A stretch of 53,174 nucleotides of DNA from an uncultured Saprospiraceae bacterium (lineage in GTDB: Bacteria > Bacteroidota > Bacteroidia > Chitinophagales > Saprospiraceae): positions 1 through 53,174 of the forward strand of contig CALLAW010000058.1 in assembly GCA_938001865.1 (NCBI GenBank), read 5' to 3'. Below the pieces are notes generated by a model. That model made no database searches, was not told the DNA's origin, and saw only the letters and a program-made list of their open reading frames with translations. Shown here in pieces: positions 43,419 to 51,437 of this stretch. Every line of letters begins with the position of its first letter. Positions within the stretch are counted from its first letter, which is position 1. The position numbers and the translations under genes were made by a program.

Positions 43419-45860
43419 ATGATGAAAAATGTACTCACTGCATGTTGCTTTGTAACATGCTTACTCCTCTTAGAGAGTCCAATAATCGGTCAAGACAATA
43501 CTTGGAAATCTCCAGAGCAAGATGTTCTTGATATTGTCCATGCACCACAGCTGCCAAGGATTTCTATATCTCCAAAGAAGACACACATGCTGCTCTCAGA
43601 TCCGATTTATTATCCAACCTTGTCGGAGTTGGGAAGTCCGATGCTGAAGTTGGCTGGTGTCAGAGTAAATCCTAAAACAAATTACTACCACGGTCGACAT
43701 GGTGGAGTCAATCCTCGTATCATGGCGATCGAAGGAAGTCTCACTACAGCTCTCAATATTCCAAATGGTGCAGAAGTGCTTAATACCTATTGGTCCAATG
43801 ATGGAGAGAGATTTGCTCTAGCTGTTGCAGTGCAAGATGGTGTTGAGCTCTGGATGGGAGACATTACTGGTAAAGTAGAAAAAGTACCAAATACCAAACT
43901 CAATCCATTGATGGATAATGCGGTGAAATGGTTTCCTGACCAACAACGATTACTTGTCAGGAGGATTCCAGACCGAGGAGCAGCTCCCGTCAAACCTGAG
44001 ATGCCTATTGGTCCAAAGATTCTTGAAGATGCTGGAGCCAAGGCAAGGTCGACCTATGAAGCACGTAATCTATTAGAAACAGATTTTGATGATCAGCTTT
44101 TCTCCTATTATACTCAAGCAGAACTTGTAATCTACGATACTAAGAAGAAGAAGTCTCAGGTCATCGGTCAAGCGGCATCATATATTTATAGTGGGATTTC
44201 ACCAGATGGAGATTACCTGTTAGTCGAAAGACTCAAAGCGCCTTGGTCACATGAGGTTGCTTATTGGAGATTCGCTAACGATATCGAAGTGTGGGATATG
44301 AAGGGTAAGTTGGTTAAGACAATTCATAATCATCCAGTTGCTGATAATGTCTTGAATCGTGGAGTGATCACTGGTCCTAGGTCAGTGCAATGGCAATCGA
44401 CAGCACCACATTCTTTATATTGGATAGAGGCATTAGATGGTGGTGATCCTCTCGCAGAAGTAGATCATCGTGACAAACTTGTCAGGTGGGAAGCACCATT
44501 TGATGGGAAGCAAGAAGAAATCTATAAGGCCAAACATCGAATTAGATCTGCAAATTGGGCTGACTCAGATGGGATGTTGATGGTCACCGAGAGAGAACGC
44601 ATCAAACGATGGAGATACACTTATCTCGTAGATGTGAATCAAGGTACATCCAAACTCTGGTTTGACTTAGACGAAAGTGATCGCTATAACGATCCTGGAT
44701 CGCCACTCTATACACGACTGAACAATGGTCGTAGAGCAATCATGGTCGAAGATGGAAATATGTACTTCAGAGGTAGAGGTGGCAGTGAAGAGGGAGATAG
44801 ACCATTCGTAGATAAGCGCAATATCGAATCGGGAGCTGTCGAGAGAATCTTTAGATGTGACAAAGACAAGTATGAATACTTTGTGAGTTTCTATCAAGAT
44901 ACCAATTCTTTCATCATGAGTTCTGAGTCCAATGATGTAGTACCTAACTTTTATCTTGCCACTCTAGGTAAACAGCTTGAAGCTGTCAAAGGAGAAGGGA
45001 CAAGAGCATTGAGAAAGCAACCGATCACAGCATTCGAAGACCCAAGTCCTGAATTGAGAAAAATTAAGAGTGAGATCGTTAAGTACAAAAGAGATGATGG
45101 GGTAGAGTTGAGTTTCACACTGATGCTCCCACCTGGATATGAAGAAGGTACTCAAGTCCCGACAGTGATGTATGCCTATCCACTTGAGTATGGAGGATCT
45201 GGCACTGCTGGTCAAGTTCGCGGTTCGTCCAACAAGTTTGTGAGAGTGTATGGTCCATCGCATCTTTACTTTTTGCTGCGAGGTTATGCTGTCTTAGATA
45301 ATACTGCTATGCCCATGATTGGAGATCCTGAGACAGTCTATGATTCGTTTGTCCCACAGTTAGTCTCAGATGCAGAAGCAGCTGTCGCTAAAATTATTGA
45401 TATGGGAATCGCTGATCCAGACAAGATAGGAGTCATCGGACACAGTCACGGAGGATTAATGGTTGCTAATCTCTTAGCTCACACCGATCTCTTCAGCGCA
45501 GGGATCGCAAGGAGTGGATCATACAATAAGACCAATCAACCATTTGGATTCCAAGGAGAGAGACGGTCACTCTTCGAAGCTACCCAAGCCTACATCGAAC
45601 TCTCGCCAACATTCTATGCTGATAAGGTCAACGAACCAGTCCTCATTATCCACGGAGATGATGATTCTAATCCAGGAACATTGACATTCCAATCAGAAGT
45701 CTTCTACGAGGCAGTCAGAGGATCAGGAGGTACAGCGAGGTTAGTCTTACTCCCATTTGAAGATCATGGTTATAGGGCTAAGGAGTCCATCGAGCATGTT
45801 ATCTGGGAGCAGTTCAATTGGTTTGATAAGTATGTGAAGAATGGTGAATTGAAAGAGTAA
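43419..45860 (+). CDS. Exported S9-family prolyl-oligopeptidase-like serine peptidase
   Basis: An 813-residue exported peptidase. The signal peptide (MKNVLTACCFVTCLLLLESPIIGQ) supports a start at the ATG pair at 43419/43422; the longer GTG start at 43401 only adds six residues and overlaps a hairpin. The first about 540 residues form a seven-blade propeller with WD-like repeats, the rest an alpha/beta-hydrolase fold. The nucleophile is S676 in VIGHSHGGLMVANL, followed by the aspartate in IIHGDDDSNPG (about 747) and the histidine in LPFEDHGYRAKESI (about 785). The group resembles glutamyl-endopeptidase-type S9 enzymes (chloroplast GEP-like) with the propeller guard. A 43-bp part of this gene recurs downstream at 46644. 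Confidence 0.9.
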   Translation: MMKNVLTACCFVTCLLLLESPIIGQDNTWKSPEQDVLDIVHAPQLPRISISPKKTHMLLSDPIYYPTLSELGSPMLKLAGVRVNPKTNYYHGRHGGVNPRIMAIEGSLTTALNIPNGAEVLNTYWSNDGERFALAVAVQDGVELWMGDITGKVEKVPNTKLNPLMDNAVKWFPDQQRLLVRRIPDRGAAPVKPEMPIGPKILEDAGAKARSTYEARNLLETDFDDQLFSYYTQAELVIYDTKKKKSQVIGQAASYIYSGISPDGDYLLVERLKAPWSHEVAYWRFANDIEVWDMKGKLVKTIHNHPVADNVLNRGVITGPRSVQWQSTAPHSLYWIEALDGGDPLAEVDHRDKLVRWEAPFDGKQEEIYKAKHRIRSANWADSDGMLMVTERERIKRWRYTYLVDVNQGTSKLWFDLDESDRYNDPGSPLYTRLNNGRRAIMVEDGNMYFRGRGGSEEGDRPFVDKRNIESGAVERIFRCDKDKYEYFVSFYQDTNSFIMSSESNDVVPNFYLATLGKQLEAVKGEGTRALRKQPITAFEDPSPELRKIKSEIVKYKRDDGVELSFTLMLPPGYEEGTQVPTVMYAYPLEYGGSGTAGQVRGSSNKFVRVYGPSHLYFLLRGYAVLDNTAMPMIGDPETVYDSFVPQLVSDAEAAVAKIIDMGIADPDKIGVIGHSHGGLMVANLLAHTDLFSAGIARSGSYNKTNQPFGFQGERRSLFEATQAYIELSPTFYADKVNEPVLIIHGDDDSNPGTLTFQSEVFYEAVRGSGGTARLVLLPFEDHGYRAKESIEHVIWEQFNWFDKYVKNGELKE

Positions 45861-45892
45861 GTATCTAGCGTATCCTGAAAGGTATGCTGTGA

Positions 45893-46510
45893 TCACACGA
45901 TGTTATCTGTTGTGATTCCCCTTACTGCTTCAATAATTTTATTCGCAGTTTGGAAGGCTGAGTTTATGTCAGTTTTTGTGTAATAATTTTCGACTTGCTT
46001 TAAGCCTGCTAAGTGTATCTTTTTTCTTTTTTCTCGAAGTGTATTAACTCTCTCAATTAAATCTGAATCTATCAGTTTGCCTCTCTTGTAAGCGTCACAT
46101 TTAGTTTTGAATTGAGTATTTTTTTTGAATTTCTCAGACGAAATATTTTTCGTTACTCCAAGTATTTCTGTTTGACTATCAATTCTATATAGTAGTTTCT
46201 TAGAACTGTAAGACTCTGTCTTGGGCATAATTGAATTCTCTGAAACTTTCTTATTTTTAATTGCAGTTTCCAACCCATAGTGCATAACCCCTTCAACAAT
46301 TGATGCGGTGTATTGAATTACATTTTTGAATATTGAATACTCAACAGCTCCAGTTGTATGGAGTTCTGTTTCAACCTTGATTAGAAAAATAATGTATTGG
46401 AAGGAAATGGATAAATTGGTCTTTAGGGTCTCGTTAGTAATGAATTCGAATCTATCTGAAAAATAGTCTAATTGAGGTACTTCAATCCTGTAGCTTTTAT
46501 TTTTTGCCAT
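45893..46510 (-). CDS. HEPN-like protein of unknown function
   Basis: A 205-residue, A+T-rich, lysine-rich helical protein, convergent with the S9 peptidase (32 nt between stops). It was not recognised as a named family. The middle (IIFLIKVETELHTTGAVEYS and IVEGVMHYGLETAI) looks like the first helix pair of HEPN domains, and near the C-terminus LREKRKKIHLAGL gives R159-x6-H166, the RX4-6H signature of HEPN ribonucleases, followed by the amphipathic final helix DINSAFQTANKIIEAVR. HEPN proteins act in toxin-antitoxin and antiviral systems, and the neighbouring hipBA module fits a defence-type island. No partner nucleotidyltransferase (MNT) is next to it. HEPN assignment is an inference from one motif and layout. 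Confidence 0.55.
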   Translation of the reverse strand: MAKNKSYRIEVPQLDYFSDRFEFITNETLKTNLSISFQYIIFLIKVETELHTTGAVEYSIFKNVIQYTASIVEGVMHYGLETAIKNKKVSENSIMPKTESYSSKKLLYRIDSQTEILGVTKNISSEKFKKNTQFKTKCDAYKRGKLIDSDLIERVNTLREKRKKIHLAGLKQVENYYTKTDINSAFQTANKIIEAVRGITTDNIV

Positions 46511-46643
46511 TTTTCAGTAAAGCTGATAAGGAACTATAGCCATTCTTTCTTAGATAAGTTCCCAAGTGCATATCCGATCTAACTCCATAGTCTTCCCTCT
46601 ACTGAAAAGGTCGTATCGAGTGATAACGAGAAGATTGATTAGT

Positions 46644-46686
46644 AATGGTTGGTAATCTCTTAGCTCACACTGATCTCTTCAGCGCA
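46644..46686 (+). repeat. 43-bp duplicate of the S9 peptidase active-site region (decayed)
   Basis: Bases 46644-46686 match 45458-45500 of the S9 gene in 41 of 43 positions without gaps and in the same direction. The copied part encodes the residues just after the nucleophile (MVANLLAHTDLFSA in the intact gene; one change gives MVGNLL). Weak, shorter similarity may continue downstream (a D-D-S codon string near 46724 and TATCTGG near 46748, in the same order as in the gene), suggesting a once longer paralogue now mostly deleted. Confidence 0.7.
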
Positions 46687-46850
46687 AGATTTTTCCAACT
46701 CCATTGAATTAAACATCAATTACTGTTGATGACTCTAAATGCAAACGATATCTGGCTCCATCCCTAGATGATTAGAGATGGCTGGAATGGTGCAAATCAG
46801 TCAACTTATTAGGTTGGAACAAACTGCGATCTCTATCATTTTCCTTTGTT

Positions 46851-46876
46851 TTATTGACCAATTAATTGGTCAATAA
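46851..46876. promoter_or_regulatory. 26-bp perfect palindrome upstream of hipBA
   Basis: The half TTATTGACCAATT is followed immediately by its exact reverse complement, 26 bp without a mismatch, centred about 135 nt before hipB. It embeds two TTGACCA half-sites facing each other. Such a site fits a dimeric helix-turn-helix repressor such as HipB; a cruciform or another regulator is possible. Confidence 0.5.
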
Positions 46877-46998
46877 TGTCTTTCATATGCTATTATGATC
46901 AGTAAAGTGTTCTTTTTATGAAAATGTTACTATTGTGACCACTATATCCTGCATTATTGCGATTATTAGCTTATATTGTATAGTATAATGGTCATAAT

Positions 46999-47265
46999 AT
47001 GTTCGAAGTTACAGAAGTAAAAGATGTCAAGCGTGAATTAGGTTTGCTCGTAAAGGCACTCAGAAAGCAACGTAAGATGTCACAAGCACAACTCGCATCA
47101 GCACTAGATGTCTCTAGGACTACGATCCAAAACCTTGAGAAGGGAAACAACTTTACTGTTGACACAATCCTCAAAGTCATGAAAGAGATGGACCTGCTCA
47201 CACAAGTGATGAAGGAAGTCAGTGAAGCTAAAGCCCAAGTGATTCAATCCAAATCAATGTACTAA
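46999..47265 (+). CDS. hipB: HipB-type XRE antitoxin/repressor
   Basis: An 88-residue DNA-binding protein. The helix-turn-helix is at about 17-62: LVKALRKQRKMSQAQLASAL, DVSRTTIQNLEKGNNF, TVDTILKVMKEMDL, the layout of HipB. It should bind and restrain HipA and repress the operon. Its TAA (47263-47265) overlaps the hipA ATG by one base (TAATG), so the two are translationally coupled. The C-terminal tail is charged and probably disordered, as in HipB proteins. Confidence 0.88.
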   Translation: MFEVTEVKDVKRELGLLVKALRKQRKMSQAQLASALDVSRTTIQNLEKGNNFTVDTILKVMKEMDLLTQVMKEVSEAKAQVIQSKSMY

Positions 47266-48527
47266 TGGCAGCTAATCGTATCATCAACGTCAATCTCTTT
47301 GGACGAGAGATCGGAAGGATCGGATTGCAAGAGGATGAGAGGAGATCATCATTTCAGTACAGTCCCGAATATCTTGAAGGGAATACACTCAGAAATATTT
47401 TCCCTAGTACTGGTATCATCAAGCCTACGAAGTATGTCCAGATGTTTAGCCAGTTTGATAGTCAGACCTTCAAAGGAATCCCTCCACAGTTTGCTGACTC
47501 ATTGCCTGACTTGTTTGGTTCGATAATCTTCAGGGCTTGGCTTGAGACCAAGGAACAGTCTAAGATCAATGTACTCCAGCAACTCGCCTATGTAGGTAAT
47601 AGAGGAATGGGTGCTCTAGAGTATCGACCAAGTATCTCACTTACCGAAGATGTAACTCTAGACTTAGACGAGATCATCGAAGTGCTCAGAGAAGTGATGA
47701 ATTTCAAACAATCCGCTTCTGAACAAAGTCTTGATCATCAAGCCTTGATCAATATCTTCAAGATCGGATCATCTGCTGGAGGTGCCAGACCTAAGATCTT
47801 GATCTCAGAACATAAGCAGACAGGTAGAGTGATACCTGGAGATGTAGAATACTCAGATGCCTATCACCACTATCTAGTCAAGCTTGCCATCGAAGACGAA
47901 GACTATCCAAGAGAGATTATCGAATATTGTTATGCTCAGACTTTGATAGAGCTTGGCGTCAGGATGATGGAGAGTAAGTTAGTTGAAGATAAGCACTTTG
48001 CTACAATGAGATATGATAGACAGGGAGGAGAGAAGCAACACGTATTGACCGCAACTGGGATGACAGGTTGGGACTATAAGAATCCGACAAACTCTTCTTA
48101 CGATAACTTATTCAAGCTCTGTTCCTTCCTTAAGATTCCTCATGCTCAAGTAGAAGAATTATACAAGAGAATGGTCTTTAATGTCTGCTATGGTAATATC
48201 GATGATCACTTGAAGAATCACTCCTTTATCTATAATAGAGAAGATGAGAGGTGGGAGTTATCACCAGCCTACGATGTTACCTTTGCTCTCAATCCATTGA
48301 TTAACTTTAAAGAACCAAGGAGAGCCTTATCGATTAATGGTAAGCGAAGTCAGATTACACTTGATGATGCTTTGAAAATCGCAGACGACTTCACAATCAA
48401 GAATCCACTTGGAATCGTGAAGCAAGTCCAAGCTTGTAGTGAGCAACTCGTACGTAGACTAAAAGATCATGCAGTACCTCGAGCAGTGATTGAAAGGATG
48501 CAAGACTACTTTGTGAGATTGATCTAA
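47265..48527 (+). CDS. hipA: HipA-family serine/threonine kinase toxin
   Basis: A 420-residue kinase of the HipA type, whose Escherichia coli relative phosphorylates glutamyl-tRNA synthetase. ATP-loop GSSAGGARPKILIS is at 168-181, with a serine at the position used for inactivating autophosphorylation (S168/S169). The catalytic aspartate is D313 in YGNIDDHLKNHSF and the magnesium ligand D337 in LSPAYDVTFAL. The N-terminal subdomain-1 (about 1-120) is present and DLFGSIIFRAWL corresponds to the usual DLLPDxfG-type block. All key residues are intact, so the toxin should be active. The target tRNA synthetase cannot be inferred. Base composition is close to the housekeeping genes, unlike the HEPN-like gene next door. 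Confidence 0.92.
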   Translation: MAANRIINVNLFGREIGRIGLQEDERRSSFQYSPEYLEGNTLRNIFPSTGIIKPTKYVQMFSQFDSQTFKGIPPQFADSLPDLFGSIIFRAWLETKEQSKINVLQQLAYVGNRGMGALEYRPSISLTEDVTLDLDEIIEVLREVMNFKQSASEQSLDHQALINIFKIGSSAGGARPKILISEHKQTGRVIPGDVEYSDAYHHYLVKLAIEDEDYPREIIEYCYAQTLIELGVRMMESKLVEDKHFATMRYDRQGGEKQHVLTATGMTGWDYKNPTNSSYDNLFKLCSFLKIPHAQVEELYKRMVFNVCYGNIDDHLKNHSFIYNREDERWELSPAYDVTFALNPLINFKEPRRALSINGKRSQITLDDALKIADDFTIKNPLGIVKQVQACSEQLVRRLKDHAVPRAVIERMQDYFVRLI

Positions 48528-48573
48528 TTCACATTTATCCAATTCAAAGGCTCTGCACATTTACCTACGAGTA

Positions 48574-49380
48574 TCATAGATCTCTCTTAGCGAATATAGA
48601 GTAGATTCCAATAGTCCACAGCACCACAAAGATCACTGTGCCTATAACCGCCTCAGTCGGTGAGTTGAGAGAAAATTTTGGTCCGTCCATCTGCTCCAAA
48701 AATTCTGCATATTTGAAGAATGGGTTTGGCACCAAGTCTTCGGTGACATTCATCGGGTAGTACTGTGAGAGGTTGCCACCTAAGATCCATCCATGAATCC
48801 TCCTCAGCATCGGTTCGATAAACATGATATATGAGATGTATACGAATACAGCGACACCTGATCGCTTGAGTAGAAACCCAACCACAAGAGCAAAAGAGAG
48901 ATAAGAGATGGACATCAGAAAAAAGCGAGGGATCGCAAAATCATTGTCAAATACCTCGGTGACCGACACTGATGGTGAGTTGATTATCCCAAAGATACAA
49001 GCCGAGATCGTATAGTAAAGCGTAGCGATTAGGCTCAAGATCAGTACCACCAAAAGCTTTGAAATGAAAAATGATCTTCTCGTCATCCCATTGATGATCG
49101 TCTGTCGCATGGTCTTATGTGTGACTTCTAGAGTGACGATATAGATCACCATCACACCTAGGAAGAAGAAGACCATCCAATTGCCTGCATATCCTAGATA
49201 GTCCCAGACGCCTGGAAACTGATAGAAGACTGATCTCCCAGGAAGAAAAGCAGGTATCTTAGGCATCTCCATACCGAGATACATCAGCATAGGGAAGAAG
49301 AGCATAAAGAAGAGTGCCAATAGCCTGATGATCAAACTCCCGCTAAACTTGGCCCACTCTATTCTTAATAAATGTAACAT
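48574..49380 (-). CDS. ABC-2-type transporter permease
   Basis: A 268-residue membrane protein with about six helices, encoded 12 nt after the ATPase gene. After a short cytoplasmic start (RIEWAKFSGSLIIRLLALFF) the helices follow at about 18-36, 68-90, 105-130, 145-170, 175-195 and 245-262. LEVTHKTMRQTIINGMTRRSFFISK (first part near 92-105) resembles the elbow-helix region of ABC-2 permeases with the sequence R-R-x-F-x-x-K. It would form a dimeric exporter with the downstream-named ATPase; substrate unknown. It converges on hipA with 46 nt between stops. Confidence 0.85.
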   Translation of the reverse strand: MLHLLRIEWAKFSGSLIIRLLALFFMLFFPMLMYLGMEMPKIPAFLPGRSVFYQFPGVWDYLGYAGNWMVFFFLGVMVIYIVTLEVTHKTMRQTIINGMTRRSFFISKLLVVLILSLIATLYYTISACIFGIINSPSVSVTEVFDNDFAIPRFFLMSISYLSFALVVGFLLKRSGVAVFVYISYIMFIEPMLRRIHGWILGGNLSQYYPMNVTEDLVPNPFFKYAEFLEQMDGPKFSLNSPTEAVIGTVIFVVLWTIGIYSIFAKRDL

Positions 49381-49392
49381 GGTAATTTTGGT

Positions 49393-50283
49393 TTACTTGC
49401 CTTGTGTGATTTGGAGGAACTCTTCTTCGAGTCTTGTCTTACGAGCTACGAGCCTGTTGAGCTTGATCCCTTGATTGAGGGCTGCGAGATTGAGCTTGCT
49501 GATATCAAATGCTGCATCGACAGCACACTCTAGGTAAATGCCTTGCGGAGTAATATTTTTGATCCCTGGATATCGAGTGAGGAATTCAATAAGATTTGCA
49601 TTGTTTTCTGCTGCAATCTCCAAGGTCATGTCATCATTGAGGATAGATCCTACTGGCCCAGAAGCAAGGAGATTTCCTCTCTTGATGATAGTCACATGTG
49701 TACAGATCTTCTCTACCTCATCTAGGATGTGACTTGCCATGATGACAGTCTTACCTTGGTTAGCAATGTCCTTTAGCGTCTTACGGACTTCGGCGATGCC
49801 CTCTGGGTCGAGACCATTGGTCGGTTCATCAAAGATGACGACGTCGGGATCTCCAATCAATGTAGCTGCGATTGCGAGTCGTTGCTTCATACCAAGAGAG
49901 TAAGTCTTGAACTGTGATTTGCGTCGATCCTTGAGTTTGACAAAATCTAAGACTTCATCGTAATCTTGCTTAGGTAATCCTTTGATCCGCCTGACGATAT
50001 CTAGGTTCTTATCTGCATCGAGGTATGGGAAGAAATTGGGTGTCTCTAGGATTGATCCTATCTTGAGCCTTTCGTCTTCTCCATACTGGCCATCGAACCA
50101 TTCGAAGCTGCCTGATGACTGCCTGATTACACCAAGGATGATCCCTAGGGTAGTCGTCTTCCCGCTGCCATTTGGTCCTAGGAGTCCCATGATCTGTCCA
50201 GCCTCTACTCTGAAGTTAAGGGAGTTAAGAGCAGTCAGATTGCCGTAGCGTTTAGTCAGATTCTGTGTCTCTAATACAGTCAT
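49393..50283 (-). CDS. ABC transporter ATP-binding protein
   Basis: A 296-residue ATPase of the CcmA/DrrA group. Walker A is GPNGSGKTTTLG (about 35-46), the Q-loop glutamine is not in the usual place because SILETPNFFPYLDADKNLD follows, the signature is YSLGMKQRLAIAATLIGD (about 133-150), Walker B VVIFDEPTNGLDPEG (about 152-166), and the H-loop is MASHILDEVEKIC. A C-terminal accessory domain (about 225-296) is usual in exporters. The Q-loop region with ETPNFFPYL instead of Q..xl matches the bacitracin/lantibiotic-resistance type. It is first in the operon with the ABC-2 permease. Confidence 0.92.
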   Translation of the reverse strand: MTVLETQNLTKRYGNLTALNSLNFRVEAGQIMGLLGPNGSGKTTTLGIILGVIRQSSGSFEWFDGQYGEDERLKIGSILETPNFFPYLDADKNLDIVRRIKGLPKQDYDEVLDFVKLKDRRKSQFKTYSLGMKQRLAIAATLIGDPDVVIFDEPTNGLDPEGIAEVRKTLKDIANQGKTVIMASHILDEVEKICTHVTIIKRGNLLASGPVGSILNDDMTLEIAAENNANLIEFLTRYPGIKNITPQGIYLECAVDAAFDISKLNLAALNQGIKLNRLVARKTRLEEEFLQITQGK

Positions 50284-50378
50284 GTCTTGCGTATTTTCAA
50301 TAAATTTAAGTATCCTTAGCGTTAGGAATCCAAGTAATAGATTAAAGAGGCAAAACTCTCTACCAAACCCATCATCTC

Positions 50379-51044
50379 ATGCAAGAGTTAATCTCTCCAC
50401 TGACTGAGCAGTTGACTAAGTTATCCAATCAAGACAGGTCTAGCCAAATGTCTGCCTACATGAAGAATAAGCATACCTTCTTAGGCGTGCCATCTCCTGC
50501 CCGGAAGTCAGTCTTTGGGCAATGGTACAAGACGTACAAATCAATCATTCTAGATGAATGGCGAGCCACAGCCAAGGCTCTCTATAGTCTAGAATATCGG
50601 GAATACCACTACTGTGCTATCGATCTCTTAGTCAAGCAAAAGAAAAAGTTGACTGCCAATGACATTGCCTTAGTAGAATGGATGCTTGTCACTCACTCAT
50701 GGTGGGATAGTGTAGATGCGATTGCTTCACACTTGGTAGGCAAGTTATTCACTGATGTAAATGTCAGAGAGAGTGTTACGACTCGATGGATGGCTAGCGG
50801 TAATGTGTGGCTTCAGCGATCATGTATCTTATCGCAATTGAAGTACAGGGAAGAGACACAATTGGAATATCTCATCCCACTCATCGATCAAACCTATCAG
50901 TCCAAAGAATTTTTCATTCAGAAAGCAAATGGTTGGGCACTTCGCCAAGCGAGTAAATATTATCGTGATGAGGTCGCTAAGTATGTTGCATCGAAGAGTG
51001 ATTGGCCAAGAGTGATAGAGCGGGAGGCGAAGAAATATTTGTGA
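50379..51044 (+). CDS. DNA alkylation repair (AlkC/AlkD-like) HEAT-repeat protein
   Basis: A 221-residue helical protein of the AlkD group, DNA glycosylases that excise alkylated bases using stacked HEAT-like repeats. Conserved features are KNKHTFLGVPSPARKSV (about 29-45), ALYSLEYREYHYCAIDLLVK (about 66-85), MLVTHSWWDSVDAIASHLVG (about 105-124) with the W-D pair of the active site, and QRSCILSQLKYRE followed by IQKANGWALRQASKY, where the last arginine-containing helix contacts DNA. Length is normal. It stands alone, divergent to the ABC genes. Confidence 0.88.
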   Translation: MQELISPLTEQLTKLSNQDRSSQMSAYMKNKHTFLGVPSPARKSVFGQWYKTYKSIILDEWRATAKALYSLEYREYHYCAIDLLVKQKKKLTANDIALVEWMLVTHSWWDSVDAIASHLVGKLFTDVNVRESVTTRWMASGNVWLQRSCILSQLKYREETQLEYLIPLIDQTYQSKEFFIQKANGWALRQASKYYRDEVAKYVASKSDWPRVIEREAKKYL

Positions 51045-51437
51045 TGCAGATTATGAGTTTTTACAACAAGTCTACACAATAGGACGGAACCAATGGAGAT
51101 CAACTGATCTTCAATTGCGTACTCATTATTTTGGCAATGGCTCGAATAATTTTGAATGGTGCGGAGTCTATTGCTTTGAGGTAGTGGAGTGAGTTTGTTT
51201 TATTGGATAGCAAGGATGATTATCAAAATTTGAAGTTAACCAGAGTGAAGTCTTTTAATAACATGTGTCACATTTACCTAGAGTACAAGCCTGCACTAAG
51301 GAATGTCAGAGAGAGACAGAATAAAAACAAATAACAATTATTTGTAATATATACACTGAGAATATTAACTTTGTGAGTAAAATCATACGAATCTTGAATT
51401 AAGGTTCGTTTGTTCAAATGAAATAACCTACAGACTC
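51045..51437. other. Gene-free region before exbB
   Basis: These 393 bases contain no gene that can be supported. A plus-strand frame without a start codon runs to 51192 and is probably accidental. The second half becomes A+T-rich, with ACATTTACC (near 51268) and the exbB promoter at 51341-51373, leaving a leader of about 60 nt. Confidence 0.5.
51341..51373 (+). promoter_or_regulatory. Promoter of the exbB-exbD-exbD operon
   Basis: TTTG (51341-51344), 21 nt, then TAACTTTG (51366-51373) match both halves of the Bacteroidota promoter consensus exactly. Transcription would begin near 51380, about 58 nt before the exbB ATG. This is one of the clearest promoters in the window. Confidence 0.6.

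Larger units (their letters stand above)
46511..46998. other. Gene-free region between the HEPN-like gene and hipBA
   Basis: This 488-base stretch carries no intact gene. It contains a 43-bp duplicate of the S9 peptidase gene (46644-46686), a 26-bp perfect palindrome (46851-46876), and the presumed hipBA control region. TACTATTG (46928-46935) is a 7 of 8 match to the -7 consensus 63 nt before hipB, but its upstream box is poor. The half-site TGACCA/TGGTCA recurs at about 46936 and 46989. Confidence 0.5.

Noticed and set aside
51045-51192. Plus-strand open frame after the AlkD-like gene
   Set aside because: It has no start codon, overlaps the end of the AlkD-like gene in another frame, and shows no recognisable domain.
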